Source of the DNA: Actimicrobium sp035984655
GTDB taxonomy: Bacteria > Pseudomonadota > Gammaproteobacteria > Burkholderiales > Burkholderiaceae_D
Direction of reading: 5' to 3'
NCBI RefSeq assembly: GCF_035984655.1
Contig: NZ_JAXCHT010000001.1
Span: forward strand, 62,001 to 126,000
DNA: 64,000 nucleotides
In this document: positions 25,409-34,918 of the stretch, piece by piece
How positions within the stretch are numbered: position 1 is the first letter of the stretch
Layout: every line of letters begins with the position of its first letter
The notes under the pieces: generated by a model
What the model was told of the DNA's origin: nothing
The model's input: the letters and a program-made list of their open reading frames with translations, nothing else
Database searches by the model: none
Translations under genes and position numbers: made by a program

Positions 25409-25666
25409 GGTTTTTCTCCTAAAGTGGTTGACGTCAAATGGGGATAAATCGCTTACCCACTCTCCGCTACGCCCAAGCCCGCCAACCGGATGCAGTCGCA
25501 AAAAAATAAACTCCCGGTGCGGCAACGCCGGCGCTGCGCTGTGCAGCGCACCATCCGGTTTGACCGTAGCCTATTCGTGTTTTCCATTGATTTTCCGTAG
25601 ACAATAGGTCGATACCGCCGAGGCTTTCGTGGCAGACTTTCGGCACCCCATTGAACGGATGCCGTC

Positions 25667-27340
25667 ATGACAAAAAAAATAGTCGCGCGCACGCTGTGCG
25701 TTGCGTCGCTCACATTGCTGCTGTCCTGCGCAACCCAACCCGCACCACCGCAACTCGGCCTCATCAGCAGCAGCGCGCTGCTCGATCACATCAAGGTGCT
25801 GTCGTCGGATGAGTTCGAAGGACGCGCACCCGGCAGCAACGGCGAACAGAAGACCGTGGCTTACCTGACCCGGCAGTTCAAGCAGCTCGGCCTGGCGCCG
25901 GGCAATCCCGATGGCAGTTATCTGCAGCATGTGCCGCTGATGGGCGTGCACTCGAAACCAGCGCTGACTCTGGAGGCCGGCGGCCAGAAAATGCCGCTGC
26001 GGTTTCCGGATGACTTCGTCGCATTCTCGGCGTTGAATCAACCTGAAGTGAAGATCGACCAGTCCCAGCTGGTGTTTGTCGGCTACGGCGTGCAGGCGCC
26101 GGAGTTTGGCTGGGACGATTACAAGGGCGTCGATGTACGCGGCAAGACCATCGTCATGCTGATCAACGATCCACCGATACCCGATCCGGCCGATCCGTCC
26201 AAACTTGATCCGGCCATGTTCGGCGGCAAGGCGATGACCTACTACGGCCGCTGGACCTACAAGTACGAGATCGCGGCGAAGATGGGCGCCGCAGCAGCGT
26301 TGATCGTGCACGAAACCGGGCCGGCCGCGTATCCGTATGAAGTAGTGCGCAACAGCTGGTCGCGCGAGAATTTCAGCATCAAGGCCGCCGGTGCGAATCC
26401 GGACTTTCCGGCCGTGCCGGGCTGGTTGCAACTCGATACGGCAAAAAGTTTGTTCAAGGCTTCCGGCATGGATTTCGATGTGCTGAAAAAAGCGGCACTG
26501 TCGAAAGACTTCAAGCCGGTATCGCTGGCCGCCAGGGCCAGCTTCAAGATCGGCAATACGATCACGGAAGTCGCCTCCGACAACGTGCTCGGCAAGATCG
26601 AAGGCAGCGATCCGATCCTGAAAAACGAAGTCGTGATCTACTCGGCCCATTGGGATCATCTGGGCATGGATACCGGCCTGCCGGGTGCGCGCAGCAAACA
26701 GATTTATCACGGCGCGCTCGACAATGCCTCCGGTGTCGCCACGCTGCTCGAACTGGCCAAGGCCTTCAAGGCGTTGCCGGTCGCGCCCAAGCGCACCATC
26801 CTGTTCATCGCCACCACTTCCGAAGTACAGGGCCTGCTGGGTGCGCGCTACTACGCCCGGCATCCGCTGTATCCGCTCGCCAACACGCTGGTGGACATCA
26901 ACATGGATGGCGTCAATCCCTGGGGCCGCACGCGCGACCTGCGCATCACCGGAGCCGGCAAGTCCAGCACCGATGAACTGGTCACCCGTTACGCCGCCAG
27001 GCAGGGACGTGTCACGCTGGGCGAGGCTCGTCCGGAAAACGGCAGTTTCTATCGCGCCGATCAATTCGAATTCGCCAAGGTCGGCGTGCCGGGCGTGTAT
27101 ATCGGCGGCGGCACCGACTTCATCGGCAAGCCGACCGATTTCGGCAAGGACAAGGCCGCGGACTACACCGCACATGCGTATCACAAGGTCGATGACGTGG
27201 TGCAGCCGGGCTGGGACCTGTCGGGCGCGGTGGAAGATGCGCAACTGCTGTTTGCGGTCGGCTATGACATTGCCCAGGGCGGCGCCGCGCCAAGCTGGCG
27301 TGCCAATGCCGAATTCCAGCGCGCTGCCGGCAGCCACTGA
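25667..27340 (+). CDS. M28-family peptidase lipoprotein with PA domain (one zinc ligand altered)
   Basis: The 557-residue protein has a lipobox (TLLLSC), an N-terminal half with a PA-like insert (about 120-270, VDVRGKTIVMLINDPP), and an M28 core with SAHWDHLG, GALDNASGVATLLELA, DINMDG and AYHKVDD. The segment that is normally Thr-Ala-Glu-Glu-Gln-Gly reads Thr-Ser-Glu386-Val387-Gln-Gly, so the general base Glu stays but the zinc-ligand Glu is Val. It may still bind one zinc. It heads a run of three peptidase genes on this strand. Confidence 0.88.
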   Translation: MTKKIVARTLCVASLTLLLSCATQPAPPQLGLISSSALLDHIKVLSSDEFEGRAPGSNGEQKTVAYLTRQFKQLGLAPGNPDGSYLQHVPLMGVHSKPALTLEAGGQKMPLRFPDDFVAFSALNQPEVKIDQSQLVFVGYGVQAPEFGWDDYKGVDVRGKTIVMLINDPPIPDPADPSKLDPAMFGGKAMTYYGRWTYKYEIAAKMGAAAALIVHETGPAAYPYEVVRNSWSRENFSIKAAGANPDFPAVPGWLQLDTAKSLFKASGMDFDVLKKAALSKDFKPVSLAARASFKIGNTITEVASDNVLGKIEGSDPILKNEVVIYSAHWDHLGMDTGLPGARSKQIYHGALDNASGVATLLELAKAFKALPVAPKRTILFIATTSEVQGLLGARYYARHPLYPLANTLVDINMDGVNPWGRTRDLRITGAGKSSTDELVTRYAARQGRVTLGEARPENGSFYRADQFEFAKVGVPGVYIGGGTDFIGKPTDFGKDKAADYTAHAYHKVDDVVQPGWDLSGAVEDAQLLFAVGYDIAQGGAAPSWRANAEFQRAAGSH

Positions 27341-27371
27341 GCCAGATTCACTCTAACCACACAGGATTCTC

Positions 27372-29174
27372 TTGCGACCTACTTTTTCGCGCACAGCTGC
27401 TGCGCTGGCGCTGTGCGCCGTTTCGTTCACCGCACTCGCCGCGGATGCCGCCCCCAATGCCGCCAGCCGGCGCCTGCATCAACTGGTCGATGCCGACTGG
27501 CAGTGGCAACTGCAGGAGTATCCGGAATTCGCCACCTCGCTCGGCGACAACCGCTTCAACGATCGCTTGACCGACCAGTCGGCCACCGCCGTGGCGCGCC
27601 GCAGCGCCCATCAGCAGGCCTTCCATCTGGCATTGCAGTCGATTGCGGAAAACCAGCTGCGCGGCCAGGACCGGATCACGCTGGAGATCTTGCACAGTAA
27701 CGATGCGCAAGCCGAACGACTCAAGCGCATCTACGGCAAGCTGCCGTTCAGCGCCAGCGATGACTGGATGGTGCTGTCGCAGATGGATGGCATTCACCAA
27801 TCGCTGCCGGCGCTGGCCAAGGCCTCGCCGTTCAACACGGTGCGTGATTATGAGAATTACCTCAAGCGCCTGGCGGCATTGCCGACGCATCTGGCGCAAC
27901 TGACGCTGCGCATGCAGCAAGGCATCCAGAGCGGCTGGATGCCACCGGCAATTGCCTTGCGCGCGGTGCCCGAACAGATTGCCACGCACCTCGAAACCGA
28001 TCCGCAAAAAGCGATCCTGTACCGGCCGTTCCTGGACATGCCAGCGACCATCAGCGCGGCCGAGCAGTCGCGTCTGCAGGCGGCCGGACGCAGCGCGATT
28101 GCCGATTCGGTGGTGCCATCGTTCACGAAGCTGCAGCGCTTCATGATCGAGAAGTATCTGCCAGCGTGCCGCACCGAATTGGGCGCGACCACGCTGCCCG
28201 GCGGCGCAGCGTTCTATCAGGCGATGATCAATGGCCAGACCACCACCAACCTGTCGCCGAAGGAAATCCATGAGCTCGGCCTGAAGGAAGTCGCCCGCAT
28301 CAATGCCGAAATGGACGCCACCATGCGCAGCACCGGCTTCAAGGGCGACCGCGCCGCGTTCCAGCATTTCATCAATACCGATGCGCAGTTCACCTTCACG
28401 CGTGGCAGCGACATGCTGGCGCGCTACCGCGATATCGCCAAGCGCGCCGACGCCGAACTGCCGCGCTTTTTTGCCGAATTGCCGCGCCTGCCGTATGGCA
28501 TCCGGGCGATGGAAGCCTACGAAGGCGACAATGCCGCGCATTACACCTCCGGCAGCGCCAAGGGTGGCCGCGCCGGCTACTTCGAAGCCAATGTCAACAA
28601 TCCGACCAAGAGCACCTGGTACGGCATGGAATCGCTGGTGATGCACGAGGCGGTGCCCGGCCATCATCTGCAAATCGCGCGTGCGCAGGAGCTGCAGGGT
28701 CTGCCCGAGTTTCGCAAGAACAGCAACTTCAACGCCTATGCCGAAGGCTGGGCGCTGTATGCCGAAAGCCTGGGCGGCGAGCTGGGCATGTACACCGACC
28801 CGTACAGCAAGTTCGGCCAGCTGGCCGGTGAAATGTGGCGCGCCACCCGGCTCGTGATCGATACCGGAATTCATGCCTTCGGCTGGAGCCGCGACCAGGC
28901 CATCGCCTACAAGGAAACCAACGCTGCAGCCTCGCACGAAGAAGCCGTCGCGGAGATCGATCGCTACATCGTCTGGCCCGGCCAGGCGCTCGGCTACAAG
29001 CTCGGCGAGTTGCGCATCAAGGCACTGCGGGCCAAAGCCAGTGCGGCACTGGGCGAGCGGTTTGATCTGCGTAAATTCCATAACGCCGTGCTCGACAATG
29101 GCGCCTTGCCACTCGATGTGCTGGATCAGCAGATCGACCTGTGGATCGCGCAACAACAAAAAACGGCAAGCTGA
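27372..29174 (+). CDS. DUF885 family secreted peptidase, copy 1
   Basis: The 600-residue protein starts with TTG; this start gives a clean signal peptide (MRPTFSRTAAALALCAVSFTALA cut near ALAA) and has AGGA 6 bases upstream. DUF885 proteins are putative zinc carboxypeptidases, and the key motif here is MHEAVPGHHLQIAR with the HExxPGHH pattern. A second conserved block is EGWALYAESLGGELGMY. The gene lies 31 bases after the M28 gene and 24 before its own paralogue. Confidence 0.88.
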   Translation: MRPTFSRTAAALALCAVSFTALAADAAPNAASRRLHQLVDADWQWQLQEYPEFATSLGDNRFNDRLTDQSATAVARRSAHQQAFHLALQSIAENQLRGQDRITLEILHSNDAQAERLKRIYGKLPFSASDDWMVLSQMDGIHQSLPALAKASPFNTVRDYENYLKRLAALPTHLAQLTLRMQQGIQSGWMPPAIALRAVPEQIATHLETDPQKAILYRPFLDMPATISAAEQSRLQAAGRSAIADSVVPSFTKLQRFMIEKYLPACRTELGATTLPGGAAFYQAMINGQTTTNLSPKEIHELGLKEVARINAEMDATMRSTGFKGDRAAFQHFINTDAQFTFTRGSDMLARYRDIAKRADAELPRFFAELPRLPYGIRAMEAYEGDNAAHYTSGSAKGGRAGYFEANVNNPTKSTWYGMESLVMHEAVPGHHLQIARAQELQGLPEFRKNSNFNAYAEGWALYAESLGGELGMYTDPYSKFGQLAGEMWRATRLVIDTGIHAFGWSRDQAIAYKETNAAASHEEAVAEIDRYIVWPGQALGYKLGELRIKALRAKASAALGERFDLRKFHNAVLDNGALPLDVLDQQIDLWIAQQQKTAS

Positions 29175-29198
29175 TTTCACCACCAGGAAAGCGACACC

Positions 29199-30986
29199 AT
29201 GCAAACCCGAGTCCGAATTTGCAGCACCCTCCTGCTGCTCCTGTGCAGCGCCCAATTGCAGGCTGCGCCAGCCGACAGCACCCGTGCCTTTCACGCGCTG
29301 CTGGCGGAACAGTGGGAACTGGACGGGCGCGAATTTCCCGAAGCGGCCACGGCACGCGGCGACCAGCGTTACAACGACCGGCTGACCGACCTGTCGCCGG
29401 AGGCCGTGGCGCGCCGCAAGGCCAACGACACCAGCGTGCTGCAAAAGCTGGCGCGCATTGACAGCACGCAGCTGCGCGGCCAGGACAAGATTTCGTATGC
29501 CGTGTTTGCCACCACCCACAAGCAGGCGGCCCGGCTCGATGCGATGTATGGTGCCTTGCCGTTCGGCGCGGCCGACAGCTGGCTGCCGGTGTCGCCGATG
29601 TTCGGACCGCAGTTCGAGTTGCCGCAACTGGTGCGCGAGACACCGTTCGTGACGGTGCGCGACTACGACAATTATCTCGCGCGACTGGCCGCGTTCCCGC
29701 GTCAGATCGATCAGATGATTGCGCGCATGCAGCAGGGCATCGCCAGCGGCTGGATGCCGCCGGCAGCGGCGATGCAGAAGGTGCCGGAACAGATTGCCGC
29801 TCAGCTTGGCAGCGACGTCACGCAGCATCTGGCCTACCAGCCGTTCAACAAATTCCCGCCCGCGATTGGCGCCGGTGAACAGCGCCGTCTGAGCGACGCC
29901 GGCAAGCAGGCCATCGAAAGATCGGTGCTGCCGGCGTTCGGCAAACTGCGCAGCTTCATGGTCGATACCTATCTGCCGGCCAGTCGCGTGGCGCTGGGTG
30001 CATCGACCTTGCCCGGCGGCCCGGCCTATTATCAGCTGATGGTGGCGCAGCAAACCACCACCGGATTGACGGCGCAGGAAATCCACCAGATCGGCTTGCA
30101 GGAAGTCGCACGCATCAACGCCGAAATGGAAACCGTGGTCGGCCGCACCGGCTTCAAGGGAAGCCGCGCCGAGTTCATCAAGTTCATCAACACCGATCCG
30201 AAGTTCCTGTTCACCAGCTCCGAAAAAATGCTGGCGGCTTATCGGGATATCGCCAAGCGCGTCGATGCGGAATTGCCGCGCCTGTTTGCCGAACTGCCGC
30301 GGGTACCGTACGGCATCCGGGCCATGCAACCGTATGAAGGCGACAACGCCGAGCATTACAGTCGCGGCAGTCTGGACGGCAGCCGCGCCGGCTATTTCGA
30401 AGCCAACGTGATCAACCTGTCGCGCCGCAGCAGCGCCACCATGGAGTCGTTGCTGTTGCACGAAGCGGTACCGGGCCATCATCTGCAGATCGCGCGCCAG
30501 CAGGAATTGACCACGCTGCCGGAGTTCCGCCGCAATGCCTGGTTCACCGCCTTCGGCGAAGGCTGGGCGCTGTATGCCGAAAGCCTGGGCGATGAGATCG
30601 GCATGTACCGCGATCCGTATGCCAAGTTCGGCCAGCTGTCAGCCGAGATGCACCGTGCCTGCCGGCTGGTGATCGATACCGGCATCCACGCAATGGGATG
30701 GGGCCGCGACCAATCGATTGCGTATCTGGAAACCAACGCTGCACTCAGTCCGGCGTTTGCCGCGGCCGAAGTCGATCGCTACATTGTCTGGCCGGGCCAG
30801 GCGCTGGGTTACAAGATCGGTGAATTACGCATCAAGGCGCTGCGCGCCAGGGCCGCAGCGGCGCTGGGGGAACGCTTCGATCTGCGGCGCTTCCACAACG
30901 CGGTGATCGACAACGGCGTGCTGCCGCTGGACGTGCTCGATCAGCAGATTGACCTGTGGATCGCGGCCGAGCAACGGCGTCGATAA
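29199..30986 (+). CDS. DUF885 family secreted peptidase, copy 2
   Basis: The 595-residue protein is a full-length tandem paralogue of the preceding gene, with a signal peptide (LLLLLCSAQLQAAPA), LHEAVPGHHLQIAR and EGWALYAESLGDEIGMY. The two copies align along their whole length with many substitutions, so the duplication is old rather than recent. Both probably act on peptides in the periplasm. The distinct substrates are unknown. Confidence 0.88.
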   Translation: MQTRVRICSTLLLLLCSAQLQAAPADSTRAFHALLAEQWELDGREFPEAATARGDQRYNDRLTDLSPEAVARRKANDTSVLQKLARIDSTQLRGQDKISYAVFATTHKQAARLDAMYGALPFGAADSWLPVSPMFGPQFELPQLVRETPFVTVRDYDNYLARLAAFPRQIDQMIARMQQGIASGWMPPAAAMQKVPEQIAAQLGSDVTQHLAYQPFNKFPPAIGAGEQRRLSDAGKQAIERSVLPAFGKLRSFMVDTYLPASRVALGASTLPGGPAYYQLMVAQQTTTGLTAQEIHQIGLQEVARINAEMETVVGRTGFKGSRAEFIKFINTDPKFLFTSSEKMLAAYRDIAKRVDAELPRLFAELPRVPYGIRAMQPYEGDNAEHYSRGSLDGSRAGYFEANVINLSRRSSATMESLLLHEAVPGHHLQIARQQELTTLPEFRRNAWFTAFGEGWALYAESLGDEIGMYRDPYAKFGQLSAEMHRACRLVIDTGIHAMGWGRDQSIAYLETNAALSPAFAAAEVDRYIVWPGQALGYKIGELRIKALRARAAAALGERFDLRRFHNAVIDNGVLPLDVLDQQIDLWIAAEQRRR

Positions 30987-31059
30987 TTGTCGGTAAGAGT
31001 CGGTAGCTGTGGCATATTGAGCGCTGGCCATTCCCGCCAATCAACCGGAGCCGGTATCC

Positions 31060-31686
31060 ATGACTGCACCGCACGACCCGTCCGATGAAATCGTCACCCT
31101 GCGGGCCCAGCTGGCCGAGCAGGACCGTCAACTGCAAACGCTGCGTGAGGAAGTCGCCACGCTGACCCGGCACGATCCGCTGACCGGTGTGATGAACCAT
31201 CGCACCCTGATCGAAACCCTGCGCGGCGAATTGCTGCGCGCGCATCGCACCGGCCATCCGTTCTGCTTTGCCATCGTCGACCTTGACCACTTCAGCCAGA
31301 TCAATGAGCGGTTCGGCTATGCGGTGGGCGATCTGGTGCTGCAAACGGTGGCCGACACATCGCTCAAGCTGCTGCGCGCGCTGGATGGTTTTGGCCGCCT
31401 CGGCGGCGAGGAATTCGGCATCGTATTGCCAGCCACCTGGCTCGACAGCGGCGTCATCGCAATGACCCGCTTGCGGGCCGCCGTGACCGCCTGCGACTGG
31501 GCTGTCATCACGCCCGGCATGAGCGTGACCTTTTCCGCCGGCCTGACCACCAACGCCACCGGCGACACCGCCGAGCAGATGCTGTTGCGCGCCGAACAGG
31601 CACTGGCCAAAGCCAAGGCGGAGGGACGCAATCGCACCGTGCAGTCGGAAGAAGCCTTGCCCGACATGCCGCCGCTCGATGACTGA
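31060..31686 (+). CDS. Soluble diguanylate cyclase (GGDEF)
   Basis: The 208-residue protein has a short N-terminal coiled coil (about 8-40, LRAQLAEQDRQLQTLREEV) and a GGDEF domain. The active-site motif is RLGGEEFG, an active GGEEF type. An inhibitory-site motif RALD lies five residues before it, so product inhibition by cyclic di-GMP is expected. There is no membrane helix or obvious sensor domain. The stop overlaps the start of the VF530 gene by 8 bases. Confidence 0.9.
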   Translation: MTAPHDPSDEIVTLRAQLAEQDRQLQTLREEVATLTRHDPLTGVMNHRTLIETLRGELLRAHRTGHPFCFAIVDLDHFSQINERFGYAVGDLVLQTVADTSLKLLRALDGFGRLGGEEFGIVLPATWLDSGVIAMTRLRAAVTACDWAVITPGMSVTFSAGLTTNATGDTAEQMLLRAEQALAKAKAEGRNRTVQSEEALPDMPPLDD

Positions 31687-31885
31687 CCCGCTGCACGGCG
31701 TCACGCTGGCAGCCATGCTCACGGCGCTGGTCGAGCAATATGGCTGGGACGGGCTGGCGCAGCGCATTGATGTGCGCTGCTTCAAGACGGACCCGAGCAT
31801 CAAGTCAAGCCTGACCTTCTTGCGGCGCACGCCATGGGCGCGCGAACAGCTCGAGGCGCTGTATCGGGCGCGCACGGGCGCCTGA
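31679..31885 (+). CDS. VF530 (DUF2132) family small protein
   Basis: The 68-residue protein matches the VF530 pattern throughout: LHGVTLAAMLTALVEQYGWDGL, IDVRCFKTDPSIKSSLTFLRRTPWAR. The family has a small helical fold and has been suggested to bind DNA. It overlaps the GGDEF gene and ends 5 bases from the convergent DUF2807 gene. Confidence 0.9.
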   Translation: MTDPLHGVTLAAMLTALVEQYGWDGLAQRIDVRCFKTDPSIKSSLTFLRRTPWAREQLEALYRARTGA

Positions 31886-31890
31886 CACCC

Positions 31891-32697
31891 TCACTCGAAA
31901 CGCACATCCCCGGAGCCCGACTTATGCACTTCGCGTCGCGCCGGCGCTCCGCGCACGTCGACGTCGCCGCTGCCATTCAGGCTGATTGTCACCAGCTTGC
32001 GCGCGAACACCGTGCCATTGCCTGATCCGGCCAGAGCCAGCGTGACCTGCTCCGCCTGCAGCCGTCCGGCATCGAGATCGCCCGACCCGGCCAGCGTGGC
32101 CTGCACGGTCTGGCATTGACCGACCGCATCGACATTGCCGGAGCCAAGCAACCGGATCTCGACCTGCTCGCTGTTGCTGGCGGCAAGGTGCAGATCGCCG
32201 CTGCCGGCGAGCTGGGCAACGATTTTCTTGAACTGCCCATTGAACAGCACGTCGCCGGAGCCAGCCATCGTCAGCGCCGCCGCATTACCCGAAAAACCCT
32301 CGACGTTTGCATCGCCACTGCCGCTGACTGCGACATTTTCCAGCGTCGGCAGGGTCACCGTGATCATCATCGGACCATGGTTGCCGATGATCAGGCCACG
32401 TGTATCAATGCGCAGCGTGGCGCCATCGGTTTCGGTGGTGATCTTGGGCAGCATGCGTTGTTCGGCATACACGACGATGCCTGCCACCGGCCCCTGGCGC
32501 AAGGTCAGATCGACCGCGCCGCGCAAGTCGATGTTGAGCACGGCAGCACTCAGCGGACGCGTCTCGGAAATCAGATTGCGGCCAGTGACCGCCGCGCCGG
32601 TTTGGGTCGCCTGGGCCTTGAGCACGCTGTAACCGACACCGACCAGCAACACCGCCAGCACGAAGAAAAACAAAAATACATTGCGCAGAATTCGCAT
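31891..32697 (-). CDS. DUF2807 (head GIN domain) secreted protein
   Basis: The 268-residue protein has one N-terminal membrane helix (about 5-27) and a repetitive beta-solenoid. It shows the repeated Gly-Ser-Gly-(D/N) turns of the DUF2807 family (VSGSGDANVEGF, AGSGDVLFNG, LGSGNVDAVG, NGSGDVDVRG). It is likely periplasmic or surface exposed. It is the last gene of a three-gene minus-strand run, 13 bases after the HAAS gene. Confidence 0.88.
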   Translation of the reverse strand: MRILRNVFLFFFVLAVLLVGVGYSVLKAQATQTGAAVTGRNLISETRPLSAAVLNIDLRGAVDLTLRQGPVAGIVVYAEQRMLPKITTETDGATLRIDTRGLIIGNHGPMMITVTLPTLENVAVSGSGDANVEGFSGNAAALTMAGSGDVLFNGQFKKIVAQLAGSGDLHLAASNSEQVEIRLLGSGNVDAVGQCQTVQATLAGSGDLDAGRLQAEQVTLALAGSGNGTVFARKLVTISLNGSGDVDVRGAPARREVHKSGSGDVRFE

Positions 32698-32710
32698 GGT
32701 GATTTCCTGA

Positions 32711-33514
32711 TCAGGCAGTACGACGGTTGGCCAAGGTGGCGTAGTTGAATCTGGCGTAGCGCTTGATGGCGATGGCCCAGTACTTGACCAGCACCAGCCA
32801 GAACAGCAGCAACAGGATCCCCACCAGCGTCGCGGCGACGCCCTTGGCGGTCTTTACCGTGCGCGAATCGTCACCGTCGCCGCCAAACAGGTCCAGGCGC
32901 GTGCTGCCCACCGAGAGCGAGGAATGCTTGCCGGCGCGTTGATTCAACACTTCGATGCCGGTCGGCGTAATCATCATGCTGCTGCGCACGGCGCCAGGGT
33001 GCTCGACCAGGCTCTGCGAGCGGCCAATCTGCACGTACTCGAGGGGGCCGCCAATCATCAGGCTGTCGACACCCGCCAGGCCGCTGGCGGTCACCGCAAT
33101 ACCGCTGCCATACAGCGCCATCGCCGTCATGAACATGGCAAACAACATCGCGGTGGCAATGATTGCCGGCACCAGCAACGCCAGGTTCAGCACCGACAGC
33201 CCCAGCACCGACGTCAGGTAACTGCCAACGGTATTGACGCGTTTGTTCGGCAGCACCGACATGGGCCGCGCGGCACGGGTGTAGGCCGCCACATCGAAGC
33301 GCGGCCGCAGCGCCGTTTCCTGCACGGTCGACCAGTGGCTTGACGCGACCTGTCCCGGATCGGGCAGGGTTTGCAGAATCTCGTCCTCGCTCTGGCCGGC
33401 CGCCAGCCCGGTGATAAAGCGCAGGTCATACTCGGCGACGATGCGCTGCGCAGCTTCGGGCGGCAAATCGACCAACGCGCGGGTCAGGGCGGCAAGGTAA
33501 TCGGTTCTGGTCAT
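32711..33514 (-). CDS. HAAS-domain (DUF1700-like) membrane protein
   Basis: The 267-residue protein has an N-terminal HAAS domain (about 1-60, YLAALTRALVDLPPEAAQRIVAEYDLRF, DEILQTLPDPGQVA), two membrane helices at about 100-145, a middle beta-rich part, and a last helix at about 225-250. In Firmicutes, HAAS proteins often pair with PadR regulators and DUF4097-type proteins. Here the pairing is with a DUF2807 protein, a functionally similar arrangement. Confidence 0.8.
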   Translation of the reverse strand: MTRTDYLAALTRALVDLPPEAAQRIVAEYDLRFITGLAAGQSEDEILQTLPDPGQVASSHWSTVQETALRPRFDVAAYTRAARPMSVLPNKRVNTVGSYLTSVLGLSVLNLALLVPAIIATAMLFAMFMTAMALYGSGIAVTASGLAGVDSLMIGGPLEYVQIGRSQSLVEHPGAVRSSMMITPTGIEVLNQRAGKHSSLSVGSTRLDLFGGDGDDSRTVKTAKGVAATLVGILLLLFWLVLVKYWAIAIKRYARFNYATLANRRTA

Positions 33515-33550
33515 GGCAAAGGACTGGATTGAGAAATCGGGAGTCGGGTA

Positions 33551-33793
33551 TTACGAATTGCGCACGGCGGTGTTGCCAGCGGCCAGCAACGCTTTTTGTT
33601 CGGTGTTCAGACGCTTTGCCGTCACAACGACTTGCGGCAATTGTTGCACCGCTGGCAGGCGCTTGGCGGTAACGACCACCTGGGCCAGGACAATGGTATC
33701 GGGTGTCGGCGGGTTGGTCACCAGAAAGCTGGCGGCAGCGATGAAAGCGAGGGTGACGACGGTAGCGACTTGCAGGGAGTGGAGCGTTTTCAT
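33551..33793 (-). CDS. Small secreted protein with two VVVTAKRL motifs
   Basis: The 80-residue protein has an N-terminal signal or anchor (MKTLHSLQVATVVTLAFIAAASFLV as residues 1-25, given here only as a span) and then two copies of QVVVTAKRLP/N separated by 7 residues. The start at 33793 is preceded by AAGGAAG. It lies 36 bases before the HAAS gene and probably leads that operon. VVVTA-R resembles the TonB-box region of outer-membrane receptors, which may be chance. I do not recognise a family. Confidence 0.65.
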   Translation of the reverse strand: MKTLHSLQVATVVTLAFIAAASFLVTNPPTPDTIVLAQVVVTAKRLPAVQQLPQVVVTAKRLNTEQKALLAAGNTAVRNS

Positions 33794-34001
33794 GATGCTT
33801 CCTTTCGGTGTGGGCTTGGTGTGATGACACTGTAGGTAAAGCACAGGGGTGACGCCAACGGAATGCGACGGAGTGCGAAATTGGCAGCCTGAAGTGCGCA
33901 ATTGGAGGGATTTGGCGGCGGCTGGCCACGCTCGCGGTGCGCTACAATCCGCCGCACAGGACCGGCACACGCAGCGGTGCGCAATAATCGAAAGAGGGTT
34001 T

Positions 34002-34559
34002 ATGTCAGAAGCACAGGTATCAGCAAACTACCGCTTTGTCGGCGCGTACCAGGAGGTCAACACCCGCATTGCGCAGCGCCAGCAGGCCTTGACGATCTAT
34101 GTCTCGCTGGTGCTGAGCCTGCTGGCGGTGCTGGTCGGGCTCAAACCCAGCAGCGCCGGTGCGAGCATTCCGATCGAATGGCTGGTGATGGGTTTTCCGC
34201 TGGCATCGACGTTTCTGGCCTTGATGAGTTACAAGGCCGAGCGCGCCATTACCAATCTGCGCCATTTCCTGTGCGTGCTGGAACGGCTGGGCAACGCCAA
34301 CGAAGCGATTCCAAGCTATAACGCCAATCCGATCTGGTCGGTCAGTGCCAATCATGCGCGCCAGTTCCAGGATTACGCCGCTGCCCTGCTGGTGCTGGGT
34401 GGCAACCTGGTCGGATTGCTGGCTGCGGTCAAGATCTATCCGGCCCAGCTTGGTGGCAATCCGGTCGCGCTGTGGGCCGCCGGCACGGTTGCGCTGGCGT
34501 CGTTTATTGCGCTGTTGTGGATTCCGAGACTGAGCTTCACACCGGGGCAGGTGCCATGA
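34002..34559 (+). CDS. Four-helix inner-membrane protein of unknown function
   Basis: The 185-residue protein has four likely membrane helices at about 29-48, 57-76, 125-144 and 154-174, with a short soluble loop at about 80-120. The start at 34002 has AGAGGG upstream and excludes a longer non-coding N-terminus. The stop overlaps the SUI1 gene start (ATGA). I do not recognise the family. Confidence 0.75.
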   Translation: MSEAQVSANYRFVGAYQEVNTRIAQRQQALTIYVSLVLSLLAVLVGLKPSSAGASIPIEWLVMGFPLASTFLALMSYKAERAITNLRHFLCVLERLGNANEAIPSYNANPIWSVSANHARQFQDYAAALLVLGGNLVGLLAAVKIYPAQLGGNPVALWAAGTVALASFIALLWIPRLSFTPGQVP

Positions 34560-34918
34560 AAAACCAGTCCGGCAGCGGCCTGGTCTACTTCACCGAGACG
34601 GGGCGCATGTGTCCGGTGTGCCGCAATGCGCTGGCGCAGTGCCAGTGCAAGGCTGCCGCAAAGGCGGCCCCGGCAGGGGATGGCGTGGTACGGGTTTCGC
34701 GCCAGACCAAGGGCCGGGGCGGCAAGAGCGTGACCGTTGTGAAGGGCCTGGCACTCGATGCCGCAATGCTGGCGGCGCTGGGCAAGCAGCTGCGCACCGC
34801 CTGCGGGTCCGGCGGCACGGTCAAGGATGGTGTCATTGAAGTGCAGGGCGACCATTGCGAGCTGATCATGGAGGCCCTGCGCAAGCAGGGTCATCAACCC
34901 AAACGCGCTGGCGGCTGA
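34556..34918 (+). CDS. SUI1/YciH-like translation factor
   Basis: The 120-residue protein has an N-terminal Cys cluster (CPVCRNALAQCQC, a probable metal site) and a C-terminal SUI1 domain: VSRQTKGRGGKSVTVVKGL and GTVKDGVIEVQGDH. It resembles E. coli YciH, an eIF1-like protein that affects start-codon choice. It is coupled to the preceding membrane-protein gene by ATGA, and its stop abuts the stop of argB on the other strand. Confidence 0.9.
   Translation: MKNQSGSGLVYFTETGRMCPVCRNALAQCQCKAAAKAAPAGDGVVRVSRQTKGRGGKSVTVVKGLALDAAMLAALGKQLRTACGSGGTVKDGVIEVQGDHCELIMEALRKQGHQPKRAGG

Noticed and set aside
27348..30482. A 1044-codon open frame on the minus strand opposite the DUF885 genes
   Set aside because: Both DUF885 genes have signal peptides, motifs and normal lengths; the antisense frame shows only the internal similarity expected from the duplication.
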